From assembly GCA_002345205.1 (NCBI GenBank), contig DDVI01000004.1:1-9539 (forward strand): a stretch of DNA of 9,539 nucleotides. Direction: 5' to 3'. Of this stretch, positions 1 through 5,934 are shown in pieces. Each line of letters opens with the position of its first letter. Within the stretch, counting starts at the first letter, position 1. The stretch comes from Bdellovibrionaceae bacterium UBA2316 (GTDB lineage Bacteria > Bdellovibrionota > Bdellovibrionia > Bdellovibrionales > Bdellovibrionaceae). The notes under the pieces were generated by a model. That model was not told the origin of the DNA. It worked only from the letters and a program-made list of their open reading frames with translations, and did not search any database. The translations under genes were made by a program, and so were the position numbers.

Positions 1-111
1 GATCAAGATGAAATGGTTATAGAGCTTCGATCTTATTTAAAAAAGAATCAGAAAAATCCAGAGAAAATAAAGAATTTTTTCCAAGCGGAAAAAGTCAAGT
101 ACGCAGCTTAA
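1..111 (+). CDS. C-terminal end of an unidentified protein (5' end outside window)
   Basis: Frame 1 is open from the first base to a TAA at 109-111 and encodes 36 residues ending in KVKYAA. The segment is rich in Lys, Glu and Asn (for example LRSYLKKNQKNPEKIKNFF) and reads as an amphipathic, helical, cytoplasmic tail; no motif identifies a family. It is convergent with the gene that ends at 121, with only 9 bp between the two stop codons and no room for a terminator. Such a tight tail-to-tail contact fits a recombination junction that trimmed the neighbouring gene. The coding call rests on composition and frame continuity to the window edge only. Confidence 0.5.
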   Translation, partial: DQDEMVIELRSYLKKNQKNPEKIKNFFQAEKVKYAA

Positions 112-120
112 ACAGTCAAT

Positions 121-549
121 CTATGCTGCAGTCTTGGTAATAAAATAAACAATAAGCTTACGACCATCAGATGAGTTAGGTGTGTAATCAGTTCCGGTCG
201 CGCAGCTCGAGGAGTCTAAAGTCATCGTACCTCGATTGGCAAAAATACGATCTACTTGATAAGTCGCTGCATCTAGTCTGGTCCCTGTGCCATCATTTAT
301 CGTAAGCGAGAAAATGCCTGAAGATCCGGCCATGTTTAAAGTTTGCACCTCTTCATATAAAAGACAATTTTCTGAGCCTGGCGAGCGCACCTGCATTCGA
401 AATTGAACGCTTGTTCCTTCTAAAGCATTGCCGTCGGGTTTAAATATGCGTCCTTGGTACGATACCCCAGGGTTGCTAGCGAAACTGTCCATCGTTAAAA
501 AAAATATAAATAAAAAGAAAAGCGTTTTCACTTTCATTTGCCAGGTCAT
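121..549 (-). CDS. Truncated N-terminal module of a Bdellovibrio-type fibre/surface protein
   Basis: The 142-residue product starts with a hydrophobic signal peptide (about residues 7-24, likely cleaved after SFA), then a module with YQGRIFKPDG, RSPGSENCLLYEE, GIFSLTINDGTGTR and two cysteines (62 and 116) that may pair. I recognise this pattern as the conserved start of very large Bdellovibrio surface or tail-fibre-like proteins, including those described as mosaic adhesive trimers used in prey recognition; in those, fibre repeats and a C-terminal tip follow. Here the reading frame stops just after GRKLIVYF, so the shaft and tip are missing. The ATG at 549 is preferred over the one at 537 because GGAGAGG lies 7 bases before it and because it overlaps the stop of the upstream gene. 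Probably a gene remnant or a secreted stub. Family call is from memory. Confidence 0.6.
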   Translation of the reverse strand: MTWQMKVKTLFFLFIFFLTMDSFASNPGVSYQGRIFKPDGNALEGTSVQFRMQVRSPGSENCLLYEEVQTLNMAGSSGIFSLTINDGTGTRLDAATYQVDRIFANRGTMTLDSSSCATGTDYTPNSSDGRKLIVYFITKTAA

Positions 550-848
550 TGGTTTTCCTCTCCAGAGGTAATTCGTCCGTTAACGTGTAGATAAACTCGG
601 TAGCCATTTTGTGTAGAAGCAAGTTGTTTATTAATTAGCATTCCGGCAGATTGCTTGACTCGAAAACCAGAGGCCGCAGTAATAGAATAGTTGTTTGAGC
701 CAGAAACATTTTCAAGTGAAGTGAGTTTACTAAATGGAGAGAGGGGCACATTAGAACTGCCATCAAAACGTGTAATGGAGCTGTGCAAATAGCAGCCCGA
801 TAAAATAAGTTGAAGTAGTGCAAACGTTAATATCTTCAAACATTTCAT
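546..848 (-). CDS. Small lipoprotein paired with the fibre module
   Basis: The 100-residue product has a type II signal peptide: a charged start, a hydrophobic stretch, and a lipobox LSGC with the lipidated cysteine at position 19. The mature part is short, polar and probably beta-rich (for example NGYRVYLHVNGRI). The tyrosine after the cysteine does not signal inner-membrane retention, so outer-membrane sorting is likely. Its TGA overlaps the ATG of the fibre-module gene (ATGA at 546-549), which implies translational coupling. A small lipoprotein or secreted protein placed before a fibre gene is an arrangement I associate with Bdellovibrio, where it might help anchor or export the fibre; that role is inference. 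A GAGG ribosome-binding site lies about 10 bases before the start. Confidence 0.65.
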   Translation of the reverse strand: MKCLKILTFALLQLILSGCYLHSSITRFDGSSNVPLSPFSKLTSLENVSGSNNYSITAASGFRVKQSAGMLINKQLASTQNGYRVYLHVNGRITSGEENQ

Positions 849-966
849 ACTTTATATTCCTCGGGTCATGACAGCTAGAACTTTAGCTAAAAAATATACT
901 AGTCTTAAATTTTGACGAAATTATTAACACTTTCTAGTTTTGATACGATTTCAATAGAAAATTTCT

Positions 967-974
967 CAATATTA
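967..974. repeat. Target-site duplication, left copy (CAATATTA)
   Basis: The 8-bp word CAATATTA directly abuts the outer end of the left inverted repeat and recurs exactly at 1955-1962 abutting the right one. This fixes the element boundaries and its strand-transfer spacing. Confidence 0.85.
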
Positions 975-998
975 AATGCTTATCCGAAAAGGCTACCA
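975..998 (+). repeat. IS left terminal inverted repeat (24 bp)
   Basis: All 24 bases match the reverse complement of 1931-1954; the next base inward differs. The transposase stop codon (TAA, 980-982) and its final residues lie inside this repeat. Confidence 0.9.
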
Positions 999-1885
999 TA
1001 GGTGACTGGTTTTGAGACGGTACAAGCGGTCAAAGCCCTGTGGAATAAGCCTTCTGGATCATGTCGTCGATTAAATCTGTAGGTGTATTCAGCCAAGTAG
1101 AGATGCAAATACTTTCCCTCGACCCCATGGTGAGTTCCAATAACCCATGCTTTTGCATTTGATATAAACTTGTGAACCCACGGCAACCAGTGGTCAACTT
1201 TTTCTTGCTTAGCATCCATTACTTGGTAGTCGTGATCAAAGTTTTTTAAGTGAACAAATCCACCATCAGTATTGATCATTGATCCAGATTTAAAGTTTTT
1301 GTCAGCAAATTCCTGTGCATTCTTCAGTCGCTCTGGTGTCACGATTACTTTGGCAAATCCAGCTTTTTCTTTACGCTTACCCTTGTCATCGATCCAAGAT
1401 TTTGTTTCCACCGCAACAAGAACTTCACGATCATTTTTCGTCGTCTTTTTGCCAAACTGAGTGCCATCCAACTCAATGATATCTCTAAGTTTATACGCAT
1501 CATCGCGCTTTTGAAGTGCGGTTCTAATTTTTTGCAAAATAGCCCATACTGTACCGTAGGATTTCATGCCCAACTGACGCTTTAATTCCAATGCGGAAAT
1601 CCCACGTTTACTTTCCATGACGATAAAAATGGCCCAAACCCACTTCTGCATGGAAATCTTTGAATTTTCAAACAAGGTTCCTTTTCGAAGCCGGACATGT
1701 TTTGCACAGCCCTTACATTTTCGAATCTCGGGCTCAGAAACATATTGGAAATAGTCTTCGCCACTGCAGCACGGACAAACGAAGTCTTTCCCATGAAACT
1801 TCGTTTGCCAAACGAGTAACCTGGCTTTTTCCTCTGAATTGATCTTTTAAAAGAATTCGAACGAGTTCATTCGTTGATATGCCAT
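980..1885 (-). pseudogene. IS1595-family (ISXO2-like) transposase with nonsense codon 13
   Basis: The gene starts at the ATG at 1885, with GAGG 8 bases upstream, and runs 302 codons to a stop at 980-982. Codon 13 is TAA (1847-1849); both sides of it are in the same frame and look ancestral (MNSFEFF, stop, KINSEEKARLL), so one substitution such as AAA to TAA explains it. Downstream come a zinc ribbon (C37-P-C-C and C57-K-G-C60), a helix-turn-helix region, and an ISXO2-type catalytic core: D140 (ELDGTQ), D207 (NTDGG), N243 (SNAK) and H253 (THHGV), followed by YTYRFNRR. This matches the DDNH set of the family. Restart at the TTG at 1675 would give a 231-residue protein lacking the zinc ribbon. 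Residue numbers count the stop as position 13. Family call is firm; loss of function is inferred. Confidence 0.85.
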
Positions 1886-1930
1886 CCTTGCACCTCACTG
1901 ACTCATATTGAAACAGTATTTTTAATCGAT

Positions 1931-1954
1931 TGGTAGCCTTTTCGGATAAGCATT
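1931..1954 (-). repeat. IS right terminal inverted repeat (24 bp)
   Basis: Perfect complement of the left repeat. The transposase start lies about 46 bp inward, so this end should carry the transposase promoter. Confidence 0.9.
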
Positions 1955-1962
1955 CAATATTA
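1955..1962. repeat. Target-site duplication, right copy (CAATATTA)
   Basis: Identical to 967-974 and directly next to the right inverted repeat. Confidence 0.85.
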
Positions 1963-2219
1963 GAAATTTTTTAGAAATCGTTTTGCAAAATAAAGAAAGG
2001 ATCGGAAGTCCTGTGGTTGATTTTACAAGGGCCTCTCATCGCACCGAAATAAAAATTTTATTAGTAAAACCAGAGCTAGTAAATTTAATGCGAACTTAAA
2101 CTCCGTAAAAACGAACTCTGCTTTCCTAGGTAGATTTTACATCAACTCAAATTTATCTCTCAATTCAGCACTTTAGCCAGCTGGCATAAAGCCCGTATTT
2201 TTTTGCATTAGTAAATAGT
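1963..2219. other. Non-coding stretch between the IS and the transfer operon
   Basis: I find no convincing coding frame on either strand of this roughly 260-bp AT-rich segment. It contains a palindrome AATAAAA-A-TTTTATT at 2048-2062 and the perfect 10-bp palindrome GCCAGCTGGC at 2176-2185. It should hold the promoter of the rightward operon that starts at 2262, but no -35/-10 pair is clear enough to call. A transfer origin is possible in such a position but nothing here proves one. Confidence 0.4.
2176..2185. promoter_or_regulatory. Perfect 10-bp palindrome, possible operator
   Basis: GCCAGCTGGC is its own reverse complement and lies 76 bp before the first gene of the conjugation operon, a usual place for a dimeric repressor or activator site. 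No cognate protein can be named. The site is short enough to be chance, although it is GC-rich in an AT-rich context. Confidence 0.25.
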
Positions 2220-2247
2220 GAAAGGACATTAAATCAATCGTCCTTTT
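2220..2247 (+). promoter_or_regulatory. Leader hairpin just before the operon's first ribosome-binding site
   Basis: AAAGGAC (2221-2227) pairs perfectly with GTCCTTT (2240-2246) across a 12-base loop, with a G-T pair possible at the base. The stem ends directly before the strong ribosome-binding site GAAGGGGG (2248-2255) of the zinc-ribbon gene. It could act as an operator or as an mRNA structure that modulates initiation. It is not followed by a T-run, so it is not a terminator. Function is inferred from position. Confidence 0.35.
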
Positions 2248-2261
2248 GAAGGGGGCCAATT

Positions 2262-2480
2262 ATGGCAAATAAACAAAGATGCCCGCGCTGCGGGGGAAAC
2301 TTAGAAGTCTTGCGATCCTATTCACACTGCTCAGGATGTTTTTATTTTGAAGACTACTGGAACGATGCTGACACAGCGAACTTGCAAGCATTAAGTGAAG
2401 CAAAGGAAATGATTTCCTACAATGAAAATGAAAACGACAGCAAAATGGAGAACGCTCATGACGACAAGGACTGCGCCTAA
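2262..2480 (+). CDS. Small four-cysteine zinc-ribbon protein
   Basis: The 72-residue product opens with CPRC (C7, C10) and closes the ribbon with C23-S-G-C26, a treble-clef or zinc-ribbon arrangement that should bind one Zn. The C-terminal half (about 30-72) is acidic and polar (DYWNDADTANLQ, NENENDSK) and has no recognisable domain. The start has a very strong ribosome-binding site, GAAGGGGG. It is the first gene of the rightward transfer operon and its 3' end overlaps the next frame, so a role as a small DNA- or protein-binding accessory factor is plausible. I do not recognise a specific family. Confidence 0.65.
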   Translation: MANKQRCPRCGGNLEVLRSYSHCSGCFYFEDYWNDADTANLQALSEAKEMISYNENENDSKMENAHDDKDCA

Positions 2481-2634
2481 AGAAATGAATCAAAATTTGA
2501 AAAATCCTTCTGGCAAAGAGCTAAAGAAGAGCTTTTGGAAAAGATTTTTTAGTATTGAAATTGACGATCGCAGGATTGATGAAATTAAGCGTGAAAATGA
2601 ACTTAAATTTATGCGAATTCACTTTTTAGGATGA
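2458..2634 (+). CDS. Small basic hypothetical protein (58 aa)
   Basis: The frame is open further upstream (from 2422), but the ATG at 2458 is chosen because GGAG lies 7 bases before it; this makes the gene overlap the zinc-ribbon gene by 23 bp, typical of a coupled operon. The product is Lys/Arg-rich with a likely amphipathic core (KKSFWKRFFSIEIDD, then RRIDEIKRENELKFMRI) and no transmembrane segment or known motif. The ATG at 2485 is an alternative start. Coding status is supported by spacing, overlap and composition only; function is unknown. Confidence 0.45.
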   Translation: MTTRTAPKEMNQNLKNPSGKELKKSFWKRFFSIEIDDRRIDEIKRENELKFMRIHFLG

Positions 2635-2679
2635 AAAGCATTCGCACATGAAAATAGAAAAAAAACATGGAGTTTTCCG

Positions 2680-2889
2680 TTGAACGATAAAGAAAAAATG
2701 GAGGTCAAACAAATAGCGATGAATCTCCCACAAGATGAAAGAGTCATCGTGTATCTACGATATTGGCTTGGAATGGGGCTAAAGCACATTGCTCAAACCC
2801 TCGGCATGGGAACCTACGAAGTACAAGTGGTTCACGCTAAAGCGTTGAGCTTAATGAGAGAAGAACTTTTAAAACTAAAAGCTGCATAA
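2680..2889 (+). CDS. Sigma-70 region-4-like helix-turn-helix protein
   Basis: The 69-residue product consists almost entirely of a sigma region-4-like fold: LPQDERVIVYLRYWLGMGLK, then HIAQTLGMGTYEVQ, then a recognition-type helix with VVHAKALSLMREEL. This resembles the C-terminal -35-binding domain of ECF and other sigma-70 factors, but there is no region 2, so it cannot be a stand-alone sigma factor of the usual type. It more likely acts as a small DNA-binding regulator of the transfer operon or as a piece of a split factor. The start is TTG at 2680, supported by GGAG about 8 bases upstream; the ATG at 2698 is an alternative. Its position between small accessory genes and the pilus genes fits a regulatory role, which is inference. 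Confidence 0.6.
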   Translation: MNDKEKMEVKQIAMNLPQDERVIVYLRYWLGMGLKHIAQTLGMGTYEVQVVHAKALSLMREELLKLKAA

Positions 2890-2936
2890 GGCAGTTCAAA
2901 AAACAATAACCTAGTTTCTAGGAAGGAAAAATAAAT

Positions 2937-3275
2937 ATGGATAACAAAGTAAAAAATAAAAAATTAGATCTTGAATGGATCGATAAAGAAACCGGAAGAA
3001 AGTTTCCGGCAGGAGTCGCTTTTTACCATGAAGATAAAGGTGAATTTCGACTTAAGGTCGATGCAATGCCAGATGATAAATATATTTTCTTAAGGCCAAC
3101 GGGGTCCGACGGTGATACAGTCCACTACCGAGTCGATGTAAGCCTTAGAAAAGATGGCAAATTTGTAAGGTCTTTCCCTATTGGTACAGGAAAAAGCTCC
3201 CAGGCCGCTGGTCCTTATATTTACATGGAACTAGGACCGTTTACGCGGGTTCTAACACTTCATATGGAAGAGTAG
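2937..3275 (+). CDS. Hypothetical 112-aa soluble protein in the transfer operon
   Basis: A good ribosome-binding site (GGAAGG) precedes the ATG by about 10 bases. The product has no signal peptide and no membrane segment. The N-terminus is Lys-rich; the rest alternates charged and hydrophobic residues as in a beta-sandwich or barrel (GEFRLKVDAM, KYIFLRPTG, VHYRVDVSLRKDGKFVRSFP, GPFTRVLTLHME). I do not recognise the family. It sits between the regulator-like gene and the pilin and is separated from the pilin start by only 3 bp, so it is very likely co-transcribed with the secretion genes. A single-strand or protein-binding accessory role is possible but unsupported. Confidence 0.6.
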   Translation: MDNKVKNKKLDLEWIDKETGRKFPAGVAFYHEDKGEFRLKVDAMPDDKYIFLRPTGSDGDTVHYRVDVSLRKDGKFVRSFPIGTGKSSQAAGPYIYMELGPFTRVLTLHMEE

Positions 3276-3278
3276 AAT

Positions 3279-3590
3279 TTGATAAAAAATCAATCATGGA
3301 TTGCATTAGGTGTGATTGCCGTTATTGGTATCACCTTGTTTATACCGGAACTCTCGTTTGCTCAATACGGAGGAGGCGATTTTCAAACTAAGGTCGGCGG
3401 CGTAACAAAGGGACTTGTAAATGTGCTACTACCGGCAGTGAGTGTATTAGGTCTTATGTACGCGGCGATACTAGCAGCCACAGGCGATGCTGAGGCTAAG
3501 TCTAGAATGGTACTTGTGGCCGTTGCCAGCATCGTTGGATTTTTAGCGCCGATGCTGATCCGCTGGCTTCAAAGTATTTCAGGGATGTAA
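3279..3590 (+). CDS. virB2: VirB2/TrbC-family conjugative pilin
   Basis: The 103-residue product has the standard pilin precursor layout: a long signal segment (about 8-28, ending LSFAQ), a short glycine-rich loop (YGGGDF), a first membrane helix (about 47-68, VLLPAVSVLGLMYAAILAAT), a small polar loop with GDAEAKSR, and a second helix (about 76-98). In VirB2/TrbC proteins the mature form is stored in the inner membrane and assembled into the conjugative pilus. The start is TTG at 3279, with GGAAG about 8 bases upstream; no in-frame ATG exists near it. Its stop overlaps the next ATG by one base (TAATG), and the order pilin, small membrane protein, large ATPase is the classic virB2-virB3-virB4 order. 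Confidence 0.8.
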   Translation: MIKNQSWIALGVIAVIGITLFIPELSFAQYGGGDFQTKVGGVTKGLVNVLLPAVSVLGLMYAAILAATGDAEAKSRMVLVAVASIVGFLAPMLIRWLQSISGM

Positions 3591-3916
3591 TGGAGTATAA
3601 AGAGTCAACTGTCCACAGGAAGCTGGACGCTAAAATTAAAATTGGGGGCATGGAAGCCCCCGATATTTTAGCCATTTTGATTTTTGCTTCTGTAATGAAT
3701 TTGTTTTTTGGTCGTACCTCATTTTCATTTATTTTTGTGATCGTCTTGCCAGCAATTTTACTATGCATTCTATATTTTGGAAAAAGAGGTAAGCCCGATG
3801 ATTATCTTATCCATGTGCTTAGATTTTATTTGAGTAAGGGATTTTTTGCGGCCGGAGAGAATGAATCAAACCAGGAAAAAATATTAGGAGTTCGAATTTA
3901 TGACAAATCAAATTAA
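3590..3916 (+). CDS. virB3: VirB3/TrbD-family type IV secretion membrane protein
   Basis: The 108-residue product has a polar, charged N-terminus (EYKESTVHRKLDAKIKIGG), a hydrophobic block of two adjacent membrane helices (about residues 26-64, including a GRTSFSF turn), and a cytoplasmic tail with GKPDDYLIHVLRFYL, which resembles the conserved tail of VirB3/TrbD/TraL proteins. These small inner-membrane proteins partner with the VirB4 ATPase in pilus assembly. It starts one base inside the pilin stop codon and overlaps the ATPase start by 17 bp, so the three are translationally coupled. Family assignment rests on topology, motif likeness and gene order. Confidence 0.75.
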   Translation: MEYKESTVHRKLDAKIKIGGMEAPDILAILIFASVMNLFFGRTSFSFIFVIVLPAILLCILYFGKRGKPDDYLIHVLRFYLSKGFFAAGENESNQEKILGVRIYDKSN

Positions 3917-5801
3917 GAACATGCTAGGACTATGGCATTTAGATGATAATTTAGTCGTCTTTAACGACGGGTCACTAGGTTCAGGGTTTAAAATTATTGG
4001 AAATGATATTAGCTTAAAAACGCCATCAGAAGTAAACCACTTTTCGGAAAAAATAGAGGGGTTGCTAAATTCATTGCCCGAAAACTATTCTTTGCAGGTA
4101 TTTTACAAACTAAATCATGAGGTGGAAAGTGCTATTCAAAATCATGAAGAGGTTTCGCTAAACTGCAAGGAGAGCTATCAGCCAATTCGTCAGGCGAGAG
4201 TCAACTTTCTTAGACGCAATGCTGAGAATCGACAGTACTTTGTCCCTGAAATTTTTATTTTTGTAAGATCTGTAAGTCATCGGTTGAAACAAAGACGATT
4301 TTGGGAAAGACGAGAGTCATTTGAAGTCATGACTAAAAAAGACTTCGCGCAACACAGACAAAAGTTCGAGAGAACGCTTACGCTCATTCATAGTGGTCTT
4401 CAATCAGCGGGACTATTTCCAATTAAAATTGACTCCAGCGAATGGTACAAAAGTATTTTCACTTATTTTAATAAGCCTCGAGCGGAAAGCATGGAACCAC
4501 CTCATTTTCGTTCGAATTCGGTTAATCACACTCTATCTGACCAAATTATTTTAAGTGATATGAGCGTGGATAAAGATGCAATTTTGGTTGGCGATTTAAA
4601 ATTTCGGGTATTGACATTAGCAATCCTGCCAGAAGGAAAAACTCATGCTGCAATGATTGAGAATTTCACCAAGCTTCCTTTCCATTTTTGGATCAGTCAA
4701 AACTTAAAAACTCTGAATCAGAAAAAGGAGCTTAGTAAGCTGGAACTAAGTCGAAGAGTTGCCCGGTCTATGGCCTCTGGTAGTAAAAATGTATCTGATA
4801 TTGAAAGTGAAGCCCAATTTGAACAAATTGAAAATCTAACCCGTGAACTTCATGAAGGATCAGAAAAGATCGTGTTGATGGATTTTAACGTGATCATCTG
4901 GGCGAGCAATCAAGAAGAACTTGAAACAAAAACCGATGAAGTTCTGCGCTCCTTTCGATCGTTAAATCAAGCCGAAGGAATTCAGGAAACCTATGCGGGT
5001 CTGGATGCATTTGTCGCTTCTGCGCCGTCAATTTGTAGTGGGTTTAGGCTTAAGAAAATTAAAACTTCAAACGCTGCCCACCTGTTGCCGTTCTATTCCT
5101 GCTGGCTAGGTAATTCTAAGCCAGTGTGTTTACTGCCAAATCGAGAAAACTCGCTTTTTTCATTGGACCCGTTCGCTAAAGAACTTCCCAACTGGAATGG
5201 CCTTGTTTTTGGAGGAAGCGGTTCAGGTAAATCGTTTAGCGTGGCCCAATTAATGCTACAGTTCTATGGTCAAGAGCCGAATCCAAAAATTATTTGGATT
5301 GATAATGGCGCTTCATCGCAACGTATACTAGAGGTACTAGACGGAGAGTTTATTGATCTGACTTTAGAATCGGGAATTTCAATCAATCTTTTTGATTTGG
5401 ACGATGGCGAATTAGTCCCGAGTCCATCACGAATTAAAATGATGCTTGGAGTACTAGAACTGATTTTAAAAGAAGAGGACAAAAAAGGTCTTCTCAAACG
5501 GGAAAAGGCACTTCTTGAAGAGTCCATTTTTAGAATGTATCAGATTGTAAAAGATAGAGTTCCTGTTTTATCGGATTTAAAATCGATTCTTTCAGAACAT
5601 GCAGAAACTGAAATGAGAAAATACGCACAGATACTATTTTCATGGACCGGAGACACAGCTTACGGAAGAATGCTAGATCGGCAAAGCAATGTGAGATTAA
5701 AGTCAGATTTGATCACGATTGAAATTAAAGGACTAGATAACTGTAGTGTTCACGCTTCTCCTCGGTACTCATATGAATCCATAACGATTCTGCTTTGTTA
5801 G
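3900..5801 (+). pseudogene. virB4: VirB4/TraC-family conjugation ATPase, C-terminally truncated
   Basis: The N-terminal ~400 residues match the VirB4/TraC pilus-assembly domain (start LGLWHLDDNLVVFNDGSLG), and a P-loop GGSGSGKS follows at residues 438-445, with IIWIDNGAS as the next conserved strand. In the family this cytoplasmic motor energises pilus assembly and substrate transfer at the inner membrane. Native likeness ends at IEIKGLDN (residue ~614); the last 19 residues are out of family and come from antisense recombinase DNA. Full-length members are about 800-870 residues, so Walker B, the helicase-like distal motifs and the C-terminus are lost, and ATP hydrolysis should fail. The start has AGGAG 9 bases upstream and overlaps virB3. 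The 633-residue frame could still be expressed as a stub. Confidence 0.8.
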
Positions 5802-5934
5802 CCAGTTCGATAATAGATTCCACAGTTTCACCAGCAGTCTCGTTTATTTTAAGTTGGGCTTGCTTCATTAACGACGTGAAGTTACGACGTTCTTCTTGAA
5901 GTCGTTTGCGTTGGATATTCGTGCATACTGATCG
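5740..5934 (-). pseudogene. Serine (large) recombinase C-terminal remnant
   Basis: The minus strand encodes about 65 uninterrupted residues with strong coding character: KRLQEERRNFTSLMKQAQ, then NETAGETVESIIELANKAE, SLWIHMSTEEKREHY. The coiled-coil segment followed by 'IELANKAESLW...STEEKRE' is the pattern I recognise from the C-terminal part of serine site-specific recombinases that move integrative elements. The catalytic N-terminal domain is absent. The fragment ends inside the virB4 fusion point (about 5740-5750). On its upstream side the adjacent frame reads NDDQYARI just before QRKRLQEERRN, which suggests that the fragment continues a few codons further after a frameshift, near 5915-5945. 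There is no start codon; this is debris of an integrase. Confidence 0.55.

Larger units (their letters stand above)
975..1954 (-). mobile_element. Complete IS1595-family insertion sequence (980 bp)
   Basis: The ends are 24-bp perfect inverted repeats (975-998 and 1931-1954), starting AATGCTTATCCGAAAAGG at both outer edges. They are bounded by an identical 8-bp direct repeat, CAATATTA, at 967-974 and 1955-1962; 8 bp is the usual target duplication for IS1595-family elements. Inside is one transposase gene on the minus strand whose last residues and stop codon are encoded by the inner part of the left repeat. The perfect ends and target duplication indicate a simple, fairly recent insertion, but the transposase has an early stop codon, so the copy may not move by itself. 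No passenger gene is present. Confidence 0.9.

Noticed and set aside
635..823. 62-aa minus-strand frame inside the lipoprotein gene
   Set aside because: Out-of-frame shadow of the lipoprotein, which has its own signal peptide, lipobox and ribosome-binding site.
1582..1794. 70-aa minus-strand frame beginning near the transposase zinc ribbon
   Set aside because: Alternate frame of the transposase; the zinc-ribbon frame with CPCC and CKGC is the real one.
1272..1842. Plus-strand frames across the IS (1272-1460 and 1660-1842)
   Set aside because: Antisense to the transposase catalytic and zinc-ribbon coding regions; no ribosome-binding sites or recognisable motifs.
2048..2062. AATAAAA-A-TTTTATT palindrome as a terminator or operator
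   Set aside because: All-A/T palindromes of this size are expected by chance in this DNA, and no gene ends nearby.
2260..2493. 77-aa minus-strand frame opposite the zinc-ribbon gene
   Set aside because: Antisense shadow; composition is typical of reverse-frame noise.
3502..3768. 88-aa minus-strand frame across the pilin and VirB3 genes
   Set aside because: Antisense to two well-supported membrane protein genes.
5270..5527. 85-aa minus-strand frame, Ser-rich
   Set aside because: Antisense shadow of the VirB4 ATPase domain.
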